Source: Bemisia tabaci
Lineage: Eukaryota > Arthropoda > Insecta > Hemiptera > Aleyrodidae
Direction of reading: 5' to 3'
DNA length: 64,000 nucleotides
NCBI RefSeq assembly: GCF_918797505.1
Contig: NC_092796.1
Coordinates: 60,542,851 to 60,606,850 of the forward strand
The notes under the pieces were generated by a model. The model was not told the DNA's origin, searched no databases, and worked only from the letters and a program-made list of their open reading frames with translations. This document shows, piece by piece, positions 43,936 through 54,192 of the stretch; the first letter of the stretch is position 1; every line of letters begins with the position of its first letter. The translations under genes and the position numbers were made by a program.

Positions 43936-44335
43936 ATCAATGTTAGAAATTTTGAACAACTTTAGAGGGAATCAGCGCGATGAAGGTATTCAAAATTGGG
44001 AAACTCCTTTTTTCCTCCAAAACACACTAAACACAGGTACCGTAATAAAATGCACTAGACAATTTTCCTTCAAAATTAACTATTTTTGGGTAGAAAAACG
44101 ACAGCTGTTTGCTGTCCTAGACATGTTTTTGAATAAAGATGAGCGATGTTTACATTAACTTTTACAGCGATTTATACATTTCACTGTAATCGAGTTGGTT
44201 CTTTTCTGTTAAATATAATCGAAGTAGCTTACTTCTAAGAAACAAATTTCCTCACTATATTCACAAAGTGTTGCTTAAAATTATCTTGGATAGAATACAG
44301 AAATGTTTGTTTGGAGAACTTGACAGTCCAGTAAT

Positions 44336-45025
44336 GGAGAATTTGCAGGTGTTTGAAATTCGGTGAAATTCATGGTTTAAGATGGAACTACTGAGCGAAT
44401 TGAGCACGAAAACATCCCTTGTTTCTGAATTGGATGTATTTCTATCAAACAAATTTATTTGCAGGTGAGAAATGTGGGGTGTCCTCGTTAGTTCTCTGGC
44501 CGTAATAAGAGTGTAAGAGAATAATAAAGCGCCGGTGACGTCAACGGAAATGGATGTGGCTCTTCGTAGTGCACTCTAAAATCCATGAGCCCTGTCCACA
44601 ACGCTCTCGTGCCATGCCCGCGGCTCAAAATACCCCGCATTCGGTTGGCACATAGTTCTGTTTGCTGAATTTAAAATCCCGCTTTTCCAATTCTTCAAAA
44701 GGAATCACGCCCACTTTTACGTTGTTTCTTATGCAGCTTTCTAGAGCACATCTCATATTTCTCACCTGCACATAGTTCAGTTGGATATAAATACACCCGA
44801 TTAAACAATTTGGAGGAGATACGACAAAAAAACCGAATCTGCCAAAGTACTTGAGTTTCAAAGGAAAATACCGCAGGATGATGTCACAAGGAGGTGTATT
44901 TTCTCACTTAAAAAAAATATTTTTCTACAATTTCCCTTTACAGAAAAAAGTATGAGAAATACTGCGAACTCAGCTCATTGATCACTCTCAGGTGAAGGAG
45001 TACAATTTTTTCGTGCAAATTCTCC
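44336..45025. mobile_element. Family D element (copy 2), split by E
   Basis: Perfect ends GGAGAATTTGCA / TGCAAATTCTCC. Flanks AGTAAT and AGTGAT. The D body is interrupted at GTTTCTGAATTG and resumes ATTAAACAATTTGGAGGAGA. Without E it is ~323 bp. Confidence 0.87.
44432..44798. mobile_element. Family E TIR element (copy 4, inside D)
   Basis: Left GGATGTATTTCTATCAAACA, right TTGGATATAAATACACCC. Blocks AAAGCGCCGGTGACGTCAAC, GAGCCCTGTCCACAACGCTC and TCACGCCCACTTTTACG as in E1/E2. TGACGTCA at 44536. Confidence 0.87.
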
Positions 45026-46350
45026 AGTGATATAAACTTGTACTCGTTTCGAGGAAAAACGAGCAAACTTCACATCCTGATTAATATTAAGTTAATCATC
45101 ACTGACCGTTTTCAATAAAGGTGCATTAAATTCAGTGATATGCAAAGTTATACATTTTCAAAAATATGAATTTCATTAATCTCTGGTACGCACTGCTACG
45201 CGAAATGCGATCTCGACGGAAAATTCGAGGTCCCGACAGTACTTTAAGCACAAAGATTTTGTTGTTATACAACGAAATTGAAAACCTCTATTAACACTCG
45301 ATTATACAAGATTCTATGCTGAGTCAATGTAAACATTCAACAAACTGATCTTGACTTACTACTTTTCTTATCTACTAATTTAACAGAAGAGCTTTCTGAA
45401 GGATTTGAGGATGGTGGATTTAAAAATTCCGCACACAATGATAATTTCTAAAACTATGACAATATGATACACCATTACTTCAAATAGGCATGAAATAAAG
45501 CAAATATGAGCAATGAGTTGACGAAAGACTTTTCTTTTTTGCATGACTCACAAACAAGAAACTCTAATTATAAAATGGAGGACCATCCTTAAGATTGAAC
45601 TGGACTTAGGTCTTTAATTTATTAGGCATTACGATTTCTAGGTGATCGAGGGAAAGAAATAGCACCTCAGTTTTTCTTGGAAGAGAGCGAGATGGTATAT
45701 CCATTAATAATTAACGTAAAGACTAGGCATTCGTACGGATTTTTTTACTTTCGGGTAAAACTTACGTCAACTAAGTTTTAAGCGGGGTAAATCACGCGGA
45801 TGAACTTCTCCTGATTGCACATCTGAAAAGCTTATGAGCTATTCAATGTGAGGAGGGTATGATGAGAGTAACTAGGGCGAGACAGAAAAAAAGGAAACGG
45901 TTGATACTGCGATGAAGAAATGCGCCTGACAAGGGAGGCTTGTGTTGCAAACGAATCCAAGGATGCCAAATCTCGCATGACTAGTTAACATGATCTACTC
46001 TGAAATACTTCCAAAAAATCGTGGTTGAAAAACTCGCGCAACCGCAGTTTCAACTTCACTTGGAATTTTTGGTGCTATTTCCACAAACTTAGTGATATTA
46101 TGGACTTAAAAGTTTTTGGGGCCGGAAAAATTTGTGATTCATGAGCGTAAAATTTTTTGAGAGCCACGATTGGCAGGTGCATTTCACGAATGATTTCTAA
46201 ACGAAAATTCGTAATTACATTTTGATACTGCATAATTTTCGCTGGCAATTTGCATTACCTTTGGGAAACTGTTAAGCGTCAATTATCTACCGTTCTTCTG
46301 ATCCAGGGGAAAAATCCGGAAAATTTCCTACGCATATTTCACACTTCAGA
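45026..46350. other. Long stretch without recognised features
   Basis: AT-rich, unique in the window, stop-rich in all frames. Could be intron or intergenic. Confidence 0.4.
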
Positions 46351-46708
46351 CAGGGTTGCCACCGATTTGGAAAAGTTAATTCCCTGACATTTCCATGTCA
46401 CTTTCGCCTACGCGGGGTCGTAACAAAGTATATAAAACGCTACTTTCAAATTCGGAAACTCAACAATATTGTTGTTCAAAACGTTGCACAGATATTATCA
46501 ACGTGTTGCAGTCAAGAACTACATTTATGACGCATCTGTTAAAGCACCTACTTGCATAGGGGAAGAAATTGCGTATACGCTGTTCCTTAAATGAGTCAAA
46601 AATACTAGTTCCTGATGTTACGAAATGTAGTCCATTTGAGAGAGGCAATAAAGGTGATTTGACAATAATTTTTCCCTAAAATTTTACGGTTTCCTGACTA
46701 TGACAACA
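46351..46708. mobile_element. Family K element (copy 3), split by B
   Basis: Left CAGGGTTGCCACCGATTTGG with TTCCCTGACATTTCC. Right TTTTACGGTTTCCTGACTAT then GACAACA. Family B sits inside, so about 233 bp of K remain. Confidence 0.6.
46512..46636. mobile_element. Family B MITE (copy 6, inside K)
   Basis: AAGAACTACATTTATGACGC on the left, shortened, and ACTAGTTCCTGATGTTACGA then AATGTAGTCCA on the right. Confidence 0.6.
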
Positions 46709-46720
46709 TATACTGGTAAG

Positions 46721-46778
46721 AAATGAGCTATTCAAGTCAATGATTGAATCTTGAAATAGAGATACGTTCCTTCGTCGG
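46721..46778. mobile_element. Family EE right-end fragment
   Basis: Matches the EE right end: AAGTCAATGATTGAATCTTG, then GATACGTTCCTTCGTCGG. No left part. Confidence 0.6.
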
Positions 46779-46905
46779 ACCAATGCGGAGTAAGCTACTC
46801 CAGTAAGGCTAGAAGCTCGAATTCCTTTGCTTCGAGGAAACATAACCGCTGCCGGTTTCTCAGGAGGGATCCCGACACCTCCAAGTTTCTATGTCGGTGG
46901 CATAT

Positions 46906-47015
46906 TGCCGTGCTGCGGAAAAACTCAGCATCAACATTTGAATGTTGTCAAATTCCTCCCGTGAGATATTTATTTTCGAGGAGGGATGTGAATGTTTTCC
47001 ACTCTTATTTTTAGA
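46906..47015. mobile_element. Family A left half only (copy 11)
   Basis: TTGCCGTGCTGCGGAAAAAC, then TGTTGTCAAATTCCTCC and GATATTTATTTTCGAGGAGG. It stops where family L begins. Confidence 0.7.
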
Positions 47016-47017
47016 GA

Positions 47018-47394
47018 CAAGGTCTAGTTAAACTAGGTGGTAAAAAAAATCGGTTATTTAAGAGCACTTTCCCATAAAATTCAGGACCCTTTTGACAGAA
47101 AAATTCAGTACTTTTTACGAGAGTGTGACAAAATTAGCAATCTCGAGCGGATCGCGACTTTAATAACGTAGCTACGACTTTCAAAGCTTGCTGATGATCT
47201 GAAATTACATTTGCTGCATAATCGTGGTCAAGCTGGCAAATACTGGGTAAATAATCAATGCACAAGGACAGCTTTCATAAACATACGAGGCATGAAGCGA
47301 AAAAATCCGGACCTTCTTGCAGATTTTCCATTTTTTTCCTAGTTTTTTCGGCGAAAAATCAGTACTGTTACCGGACTAAGTAGTAGAAACCCTG
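47018..47394. mobile_element. Family L element (copy 3)
   Basis: Left CAAGGTCTAGTTAAACTAGG, right CCGGACTAAGTAGTAGAAAC then CCTG. Inner AAAAATTCAGTACTTTTTAC, AATCCGGACCTTCTTGCAGA. Confidence 0.65.
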
Positions 47395-47845
47395 GGGGCC
47401 AGAAGGGAATTAGAAAGGGATTCTTTTCAGTACAAATTTTAAACCAATAGACGCACCCTGAGGAGCTGATCTGCTGATCAGCGAGGGATTCTTTGCAGTC
47501 CTATTTCCGGACTTATCGGATTTTTCAGATCACAGGGTTGCCATCAAATCTAGAGAATGAAATTTCCTGACACATTTTGAAGAAATTCCCTGACAATTGG
47601 AAATATGCAAGATGCTTAAGAAGACATGATTTGAAATAATTTTCAGGCAAAATTTATTGTTTGAAACGCCAAACTCATTCTGGAAATGAAATAAAGGTGA
47701 CAGGAAAAGTTTTCCCTAACAATTTCAGGTTTTCCCCGACTTTTTAAAATTCCCTGACATTTCCCAGGTTTCCCTGTCTTCCCTGACTGGCAACCCTGGG
47801 ACCAGTAGACACCTTAGGGAGCCAATCACAGTGGGATTCTTCATG
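47381..47845. repeat. Three imperfect tandem copies of an L tail, split by K
   Basis: TAGTAGAAACCCTGGGGGCC, AATAGACGCACCCTGAGGAG and CAGTAGACACCTTAGGGAGC each lead into a GGGATTCTT-type block (47420, 47487, 47831). The repeat is about 67 bp before the K insertion. Confidence 0.5.
47533..47798. mobile_element. Family K element (copy 2)
   Basis: Ends CAGGGTTGCCATCAAATCTA and CCTGACTGGCAACCCTG. Inner TTCCTGACACATTTTGAAGA and ATTCCCTGACAATTG. 266 bp. Best-preserved K. Confidence 0.82.
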
Positions 47846-47879
47846 TCTCAACTCTCAGTTACAGGGTTTCAAAACAGCA

Positions 47880-48180
47880 TTGCTGCCGACGACAACGACG
47901 GTGAATTCGCGGAAATGGCGTAAGACATTGGCAAGTGGCTTGGGCGGGAATCCCACGCTGCTGAGTGCGGGAGACCTGGGCGGAGATTTGCGGAAGCAGC
48001 GAGATCGGTGGAGGGTGCAGGCTTCTTGGGAAGAGGAGCAAAGGTGGCCGCCGCGGCGCAGCGGAGAACGGGTGGCCCACGGAATCGTATTTCCGGAGGT
48101 GGAGGACTGGAGGTGGCCGCGGCCGGCGGCAGAGCAGGGGTCCAAGATGAGAGAGCGACGATTTCCTGGCAACTACTTAA
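47880..48180. other. GC-rich patch with open frames on both strands
   Basis: GC-rich, CpG-dense. Frames of 104-125 codons run on both strands and in several phases, rich in Arg, Gly and Trp (plus) or Pro and Ala (minus). No motif singles one out. Possible exon or regulatory island, undecided. Confidence 0.35.
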
Positions 48181-48636
48181 CAAAATCAGCTTTCACGATG
48201 ATCTCAGAGTATAGAAAAGATCTGCAGATCACTGTGAAAACCAATTTTGTCCTCTGAGTCACCTCGCGGTTCCTTTGCCGACTCCAACGGCGGCAACACT
48301 TCACGCCCATCGCGACTTCTGTCCATTTTGGAAATCCTCCAGGCTGGCTTAGGTACACGGGATCATCGTCAAATTCGCAGACGGAGGAAAGTAAAAGATC
48401 TCTAGTGGCATTTTAGCAGTAAGCTAGATTCCCTTTACATCAGTGGTTGAGCAATGTGAGAGTGAAGCATTAATCCAAGATCACTTGCATGAAACTTAAC
48501 AAATATATGACACACTGGAAATTTCCATGATATGTTTCTACAAATTTTACGGGCCTGTGAAACTTACGGAATTTAAGGCATTTTGGAACGCAAATTTCAA
48601 ATCGCAAATCCCAAGATGCAAGAAACCTTGATCTTC

Positions 48637-48729
48637 GGCACCTAATTCTTAATTATAAAATTCTTAGGGCACCTAATTATGAATTGTACATTCCTTACGG
48701 CACTCAATTTTTAATTGTAAATTTCTTAC
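48637..48729. repeat. 31-bp imperfect tandem repeat, three units
   Basis: Units begin GGCACCTAATTCTTAATTAT (48637), GGCACCTAATTATGAATTGT (48668) and GGCACTCAATTTTTAATTGT (48699), each ending near TTCTTAG or TTCTTAC. Confidence 0.85.
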
Positions 48730-48931
48730 ATTTCATATGGGTAGGAGAAATTTCATGCTTATAAATTTCACGAAGTTTTGCCACCCTGCGTCCTAAAACT
48801 GAAAATTAGTTCAATGATCAATAAAAACGTCAAACGAGTATTGTTGCGTGTAAAAAGATTTCAAGTCAAGATGCTAACATTAATAAAATGCTGAAGGGTC
48901 TGTTTGTCTAGGCCCGCGGATTACAATAACG

Positions 48932-49256
48932 GAAAACATGTTTCAGGCACAGCATGACTACTAAAGTTCGGGGAAAACTATTGAGTGAAGCAAGAGCGGG
49001 GATGTACTTGGTTCCCAAGTTGAACAGTTAAGAATTGAAGGAAATACATAACAAAATGACCTAATCTGCTCAAATACATGTATTTGAATGAGCAGTGCCG
49101 CCTGACGACGTCTAAAGTAGATACATTTTCTCACTTTTCAATTTATTTACAGACAATTTTCCATTACTTACAGAAAGAAATTTAACATAATAAAGCGAAC
49201 TCAGCTCATCAGGCACTCTCAGGTGAAGCCATTTTTACGTGCGAGTTCTCAATTGA
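48932..49256. mobile_element. Family D element (copy 3)
   Basis: Left end diverged (GGAAAACATGTTTCAGGC), right GTGCGAGTTCTCAATTG. Inner CAAAATGACCTAATCTGCTC, AGCAGTGCCGCCTGACGACG, CATTTTCTCACTTTTC, CTCAGCTCATCAGGCACTCT. ~325 bp. Confidence 0.75.
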
Positions 49257-49320
49257 CTTTAAATGCTATTTGACGAGTTTCAACAAAATTGACAGATCAC
49301 AAATATAATTGTTTCCCAAA

Positions 49321-49549
49321 CTAAGGAACGTAACTTCACTTCATCGATGTGAAATTTTCCCTTCCAAATTGTATGGTTCCCAAAACCTTTTGGACATTTC
49401 TCACTGAAAGCTGCACTGATTTTTGTGTGTGATTACGTGCAAAGATGGGAAGAATTTTGGACAGAAATTGCACAGTTACATCCCTTAAAAAATTGAGATA
49501 TTTAAGTTAGTCCTGCAGTCTTGTACGTAATGGAGTCACCTTCCTTCGT
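49321..49549. mobile_element. Family EE MITE (copy 1)
   Basis: EE ends are CGAAGGAACGTAACTTCA-type and the inverted TACGTTCCTTCG. Here CTAAGGAACGTAACTTCACT and GTCACCTTCCTTCG, with inner GGACATTTCTCACTGAAA and CTGATTTTT. Confidence 0.65.
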
Positions 49550-50144
49550 ATGGGAAATTTTACACTTTTTAATAGGTGTTGCGGAATTAGATAAGGAGGA
49601 AAGACAAAAATATGGAAAACTGAACCAATGCTACACATTTTGGCACAATTGCACACTGTTCATATTAACTAGGATGCAACAAATAAAGTGAAAATGGAGA
49701 CATAAGTACCACACAGTGATATCATTAATTCCTTTGAATACGTTTAATTTAAGAGTGGAATGTGCCCCTGATGAGAGTCAAATGATTTGACGATTCTTTC
49801 AAACACTTGTACGATATTTGGGGGGAAAAAACTCGAGGATATCCTCAGTTTTCATATCGACGGTATTTGTCATGTTTCTGAGTGAAATTCATAACCTTCT
49901 AAAATACTCAAAGAATTTTAACTTGCAGAGCCAAAAGCAACTCTAAAAAATCTTTCATTAAAATGAACATAGCACCGAGATAGCTTTCGCTTTAGGACAT
50001 CAGAGGAGATAACAGGGACATGAAAAACAATGTGTTTTCTTAGGAAAATACACGCAAACACATGAGTACTAAACGATAATTTGGTTAATCAAGATCAGTA
50101 AACTCTCAAAAGAACGAGAGAGAGGAGATAACAGCTTTTCAATT
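49550..50144. other. Stretch without recognised features
   Basis: AT-rich unique sequence. Confidence 0.35.
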
Positions 50145-50391
50145 CTGCAATGCGGAGGAAAAACGCCGTGTGAGCGATTAAAAGTTGCCAAATTCCCTCC
50201 GATAGAATATTTTAGTTTTGAGGAAAATTATGCATTTTTTCCCTCGAAATCTTCAGATATTTTGAATTGAATCGTTGAGAGAACTGTCTAAAAAGTTGAA
50301 GAAAAATATGCTGAATTATTCGAAGAAATCAGCTTTTGATCGAGACAATATGGCCGCGTCTTGAGGCTCACATGGCGGTTTTTCTGGGCAG
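50145..50391. mobile_element. Family A MITE (copy 12)
   Basis: Left CTGCAATGCGGAGGAAAAAC, right ATGGCGGTTTTTCTGGGCAG. Inner GTTGCCAAATTCCCTCC. Target duplication not visible. Confidence 0.78.
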
Positions 50392-50550
50392 GGAAGGATT
50401 GTGCAGAGCGCAGAGGCAAAAAGTTATCCAGTGAGTAAACGCGGGTTACTGTGAAAACAAACAAGGTCAACGCTCCTAATAGCAACGAGACCATGCTCCC
50501 CAATAATAAGGGCACTGACCTATACCTAGGTCCAAGTGACTCTGAGCCGA

Positions 50551-51020
50551 CGCACAGTGGATCGAGCCAATCAGAGAGGTCGCACATGAAATTTTTACTT
50601 AAACTGCAAATGTTTACGTTGATTTTGTCACATTTTAAACTTTAAGGGGTGTTCCTAGAAGAGAGTGTCACTAGGAAACTAATGGAACCACTTTTAAAAC
50701 CTCCAGGCCTTGAATGCACAAAGTTATGAGCTTTGAAACTTTTCAAATTCTGCCCGACCTCCCCCATTTACTGGATCTATTGGACGGAGTTAAACAGGAA
50801 GGAACCAAGCCACATCGGGATCGAACCGAGAAAAAGAGGTTTAAAGTTTAGCTCCTGCATAAGACTCAATGTAAAAGATAAACTTCAAGTTCAATTTCTG
50901 CAAAATTTGCTCCAACAAAAACTTTGAATTTTCGGCGATAGATAGTAGAGCAGTGGTTGAACTCAATTTTTCCCAAAATGTGGGTTGGTTCCTTTTTGCT
51001 TAACTCAGTCCTATTGTGCG
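50551..51020. mobile_element. Family C MITE (copy 6), split by U in its right TIR
   Basis: Left CGCACAGTGGATCGAGCCAA. The right TIR is cut after CTGGATCTATT and resumes TATTGTGCG beyond U, rebuilding the pattern of CTCGATCCACTGTGCG. Inner TTTAAGGGGTGTTCCTAG, CTAATGGAACCACTTTTA as in copy 1. Confidence 0.87.
50782..51011. mobile_element. Family U TIR element (copy 2, inside C)
   Basis: Ends GGACGGAGTTAAACAGGAAG and GCTTAACTCAGTCC, continuing GGAACCAAGCCACAT / TGTGGGTTGGTTCC. Perfect 4-bp target duplication TATT (50778-50781 and 51012-51015). 230 bp. Confidence 0.92.
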
Positions 51021-51432
51021 ACGCCGACGACGACGTTACACCGCGGTGCGGCACTGCGCCAGGCGCCAGGGCGGCATGCAGCGCCCAAAAGGGGCGGCGG
51101 GGCGGAGGGGCCGAAAACTACGCCCATCACCCAATTCACCCATCCGTGCAAGTCGGTTTCTCTTCTACGAAATTCTTTTCTCTCTTTTCCTATTCAGCGC
51201 GGCCGCGGCCGGGCTCGGCGCACGTCACGATCTCTTCGGAGAAGCGACAACGTGAACGCAGAGACAATGTATCGCCGAGAAGACTTCGCACTTGTATCTT
51301 CCCTCCGCCCGCGCTCAGGAATTTCTCCAGGTCAACGCTCACCTTCGCCAAACCATGATCGGCCAAACCGTTGATTCGCCAACAGTTCGACTTTGATTCA
51401 CTCGCTTAAAACTGCTCCACCAAACGACTATA
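51016..51432. other. GC-rich patch
   Basis: 51016-51340 is CpG-rich. Three overlapping plus-strand frames of 79-133 codons are driven by composition and start in or near family U. No domain recognised. Confidence 0.35.
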
Positions 51433-51690
51433 CTGTCATGCTAAGGAAAAACGCCGTGTGAACCTTCAGGCGTTGCCAAATTTCCTCCAATAAAAACCGA
51501 ATTTACCTACTGAGAAAATGGTGAATATTTGTTTCCAAAATTTTCACACAATTTGTTTACGCAATTTATTCCAAAACATCTGAAAGTTTCTCGGAAAAAT
51601 ATGTATAAATTTCGTCAAAAGTACATGTTTTATCGAGGGAAATTTCGCAACTCTCGAATGTTCATACGTGGTTTTTCCTTAGCACGGCAG
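51433..51690. mobile_element. Family A MITE (copy 13, first of an adjacent pair)
   Basis: Left CTGTCATGCTAAGGAAAAAC, right GGTTTTTCCTTAGCACGGCAG with TATA directly on both sides. Confidence 0.93.
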
Positions 51691-51694
51691 TATA

Positions 51695-51947
51695 CTGCTG
51701 TGCTAACGAAGAACGCCGTATAAACATTCCAGAACTGCCAGATTTCCCTTGATAAAACATGTATTTTTGACGATATTTATGCACATTTTTCTTTTAAATT
51801 TTCAGATATTTTAGATTAAATTGCGTACAAAATAGTCCGAAAATTTTGGGAGATAACATCCACAATTTTTCCGGTAACTTCGGTTTTTGTCGAAGGAAAC
51901 TTTGCAACGTCTGAAATCTTGCACTGCTTTCTTCCTTAGGATGGTAG
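51695..51947. mobile_element. Family A MITE (copy 14, second of the pair)
   Basis: Left CTGCTGTGCTAACGAAGAAC, right TTTCTTCCTTAGGATGGTAG. Flanked by TATA. The left TATA is shared with copy 13, so one insertion used the duplication made by the other. Confidence 0.92.
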
Positions 51948-52272
51948 TATAGGTGCTTATTCGGCTAAGAAATTCGAGACTCGAGGAGATGCTGATAAAA
52001 TGGGGGTTTGGATATGTACAGTTCTTAAAAATTGTGTATTAATGAAATAACAACTTAAGGTACACTTACATTATATTCTGTGAAAAGTTCACCACGAAAA
52101 TTCAATTTTGAGCTTTAAAAATTAAGATTTAACTCTCCTCTTGCCATGAGGCTTCATACAACTGTAAAACTGTAGACACTCATTTCGTGACACAGCAAAA
52201 ATTGCATTTGTGCACCTAGTTGTTCAGTGTAATCAGTATTGTCTAGTGTAAATTAGTTTTAAGAGTCTATTA

Positions 52273-52422
52273 GGACTCGTCCACACGCGCAATTCCCGAA
52301 CTTTCGCGGAATAAGTTATGGCTAATTGTAAGCTGTGACTTATCCCGTCTGTGCACATAAAAGGGGCGATAAACGATGAGCAGCTGAAAGTTCCGCGAAC
52401 AGTTGTTCATGTGGCCGAGCCT
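52273..52422. mobile_element. MITE X, possibly PIF/Harbinger-like
   Basis: GGACTCGTCCACACGCGCAA on the left and GTTCATGTGGCCGAGCCT on the right are an imperfect inverted pair, continuing GAACTTTCGCGG / CCGCGAAC. Flanks TTA/TTA. A 3-bp TTA duplication is typical of PIF/Harbinger, which is the basis of the suggestion. 150 bp. Confidence 0.65.
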
Positions 52423-52738
52423 TTAGGATTAATCACCAAAAACCACCGACCTAGCCGTTTAACATTCCTCGAATTCGATCGATGGGTCATAACAATACGT
52501 ATATTGCCCCTACGTATAAAATAGTGGGTATTGACTTAAGTCGGTATGAGATGTAAGTACGTTGAGTTACCTATTTTAAAAGGAGCAGCTGGCAAAAGAA
52601 AATGTGAAAAAACTTGGCTAAATTGTTTGATCCCACAATTAAGAAGGAAGTCCTGCAAAGTCCATTGGGTAGTAACCATATGCGCGGGTAGAAAATCAAA
52701 GGCAATTGGTCAGTAAGGACGATACTCGCTGGGTAGTA

Positions 52739-52826
52739 CCGCCGTGCTAAGAAAAAACGCCGTATGAACGTTCGAGAGAAGCCAAATTTCCTCCAATAAA
52801 ATATTTATTTTTGAAGAGAGTTATGA
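52739..52826. mobile_element. Family A left half only (copy 15)
   Basis: CCGCCGTGCTAAGAAAAAAC, GAGAGAAGCCAAATTTCC, AATATTTATTTTTGAAGAG. It stops after GTTATG, close to where copies 8 and 11 stop. Confidence 0.75.
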
Positions 52827-52849
52827 ATAACACTGGCCGAGTAACACTA

Positions 52850-52899
52850 TTTTCCCTCCATTTAAAGCCACGATAAATATCGATCACCGGGAATCAATT
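52850..52899. repeat. Family J fragment
   Basis: TTCCCTCCATTTAAAGCCAC then GATAAATATCGATC resembles the J left arm. The family E-type palindrome follows directly. Confidence 0.4.
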
Positions 52900-52975
52900 G
52901 AATGTATTTCGGCTAAAAGGAACTATGTCGCATGTACACCCTATGCACGTAGTTCCTTTTAGGATAAATACGTCC
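52900..52975. mobile_element. Short family E-type palindrome
   Basis: GAATGTATTTCGGCTAAAAG and CTTTTAGGATAAATACGTCC with GGAACTATGT / ACGTAGTTCC inside. 76 bp, only the E termini. AATT occurs directly on both sides. Confidence 0.8.
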
Positions 52976-53000
52976 AATTGCCTCACGTATGCGTTGTGTT

Positions 53001-53022
53001 GTGTGTGTGTGTGTGTGTGTGT
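53001..53022. repeat. (GT)11 microsatellite
   Basis: Eleven uninterrupted GT units. Confidence 0.97.
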
Positions 53023-53112
53023 AAATGAAAGAAATGCAGTGTTGCCAACTTGCACGAATCACCAATGCCGCTCATCCAGTGATGACAACACAAGGGCTTC
53101 GTCGTTCCCCTT

Positions 53113-53343
53113 CGAAAGAACGTAACTTCGTTTCAATACTGCCAAATTTCTCCTCGCAAGTTGCATATAAACAAGGGTAATTTCGGGCATTTCTGACTGA
53201 AAATTTCACAGATTATTCCTCGGATTTCATGCAAAAATCAGACGAATTTTGATCAAAACTCGCAAAGTGCATTTTAGTAAAATAAATCAATTGTTTTAAT
53301 CAATTAGGCAACCTTGGAATGCACGTAAGTACGTTCCTTCGTC
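53113..53343. mobile_element. Family EE MITE (copy 2)
   Basis: Left CGAAAGAACGTAACTTCGTT, right TAAGTACGTTCCTTCGTC. Also TCAATACTGCCAAATTTC / GGCAACCTTGGAATG, and inner GGGCATTTCTGACTGAAAAT. ~231 bp. Reference copy for this family. Confidence 0.8.
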
Positions 53344-54047
53344 GGAGAGACTACGGTTGGAGCAACCTTAAGGTAAACTCGAGTTCAGTTTCCTGAGGCT
53401 TCAGAGAGAAAGACTTGAAAAAATCCTTATTTCTATGTATTGTTGGATTTCTTCGTTGCCGTCTTGGAGGAAAGGAATCTTGAGGCACGGATGCTAGAAT
53501 GAATGGAGAGGGATTTTTGTCCAACTTTATAATACAAAAGGCCTCTGACTGATCTCGGACGCTCTCGAATCTCCAACGAAAGAAAAGAGAACGATGAATT
53601 CCAAAAATTATACCCCGCTGGCAAAATTTCTTCATTTTCAAATGAAGAAATTCACAAGTACTCCCGGGAAACCTGTCCAAATCTTGCCGCGAGTTAAGTA
53701 AGTACAAGAATTCGATTGCATAACAAACTTCAGTAACTTTCAACAATTCTCAAGAATTGGCGGTTTTTCAAGAAATTTTCCCACGAAAATAACGGCAACC
53801 CATTTTCTTTTCCGGGTACGAAAGCCAGTTTCCACCGGAGAGAAAATTATTTTCCTTCAATTCCTGGGCTCACAATCTCTCAAACTACGATGGAGAGCTA
53901 TAAAGGGCCAAAACCTGTGGTATTCGTTTCTAGAGAAGTGAAGAAATTATTTCCAGGCCTTTAGCCGTTTAATAGAAAACTATGGGTGTCTTTTGAGACG
54001 AGATGCAGAATGACGGCAAAAATACGTCCTCCTTTCACTTCACCATG
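53344..54047. other. Stretch without recognised repeats
   Basis: A 131-codon minus-strand frame at 53351-53746 is overlapped by another in a different phase. No domain recognised. Confidence 0.35.
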
Positions 54048-54192
54048 ATTGGACTACATTTTGAAACTAGGAACTACAATTTCAGGTTGAGTTTAAAAAC
54101 GACGTATGTATTCTTAGTTTCTCCATAGACGTATGCGTTTTTACGGATGAGCTAGAAAAAGTGGTTCCTAATTGCAAAATGTAGTCCCATTG
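54048..54192. mobile_element. Family B MITE (copy 7)
   Basis: ATTGGACTACATTTTGAAAC and AGGAACTACAATTTCAGG on the left, GTGGTTCCTAATTGCAAAAT then GTAGTCCCATTGGA on the right. 145 bp, complete. Confidence 0.82.

Noticed and set aside
47880..48257. 125-codon plus-strand frame in a GC-rich patch
   Set aside because: Frames of similar length run on both strands, as expected from low stop density at high GC.
50800..50830. tRNA-like CGGGATCGAACCGA word
   Set aside because: Lies inside family U and no other tRNA arms are present.
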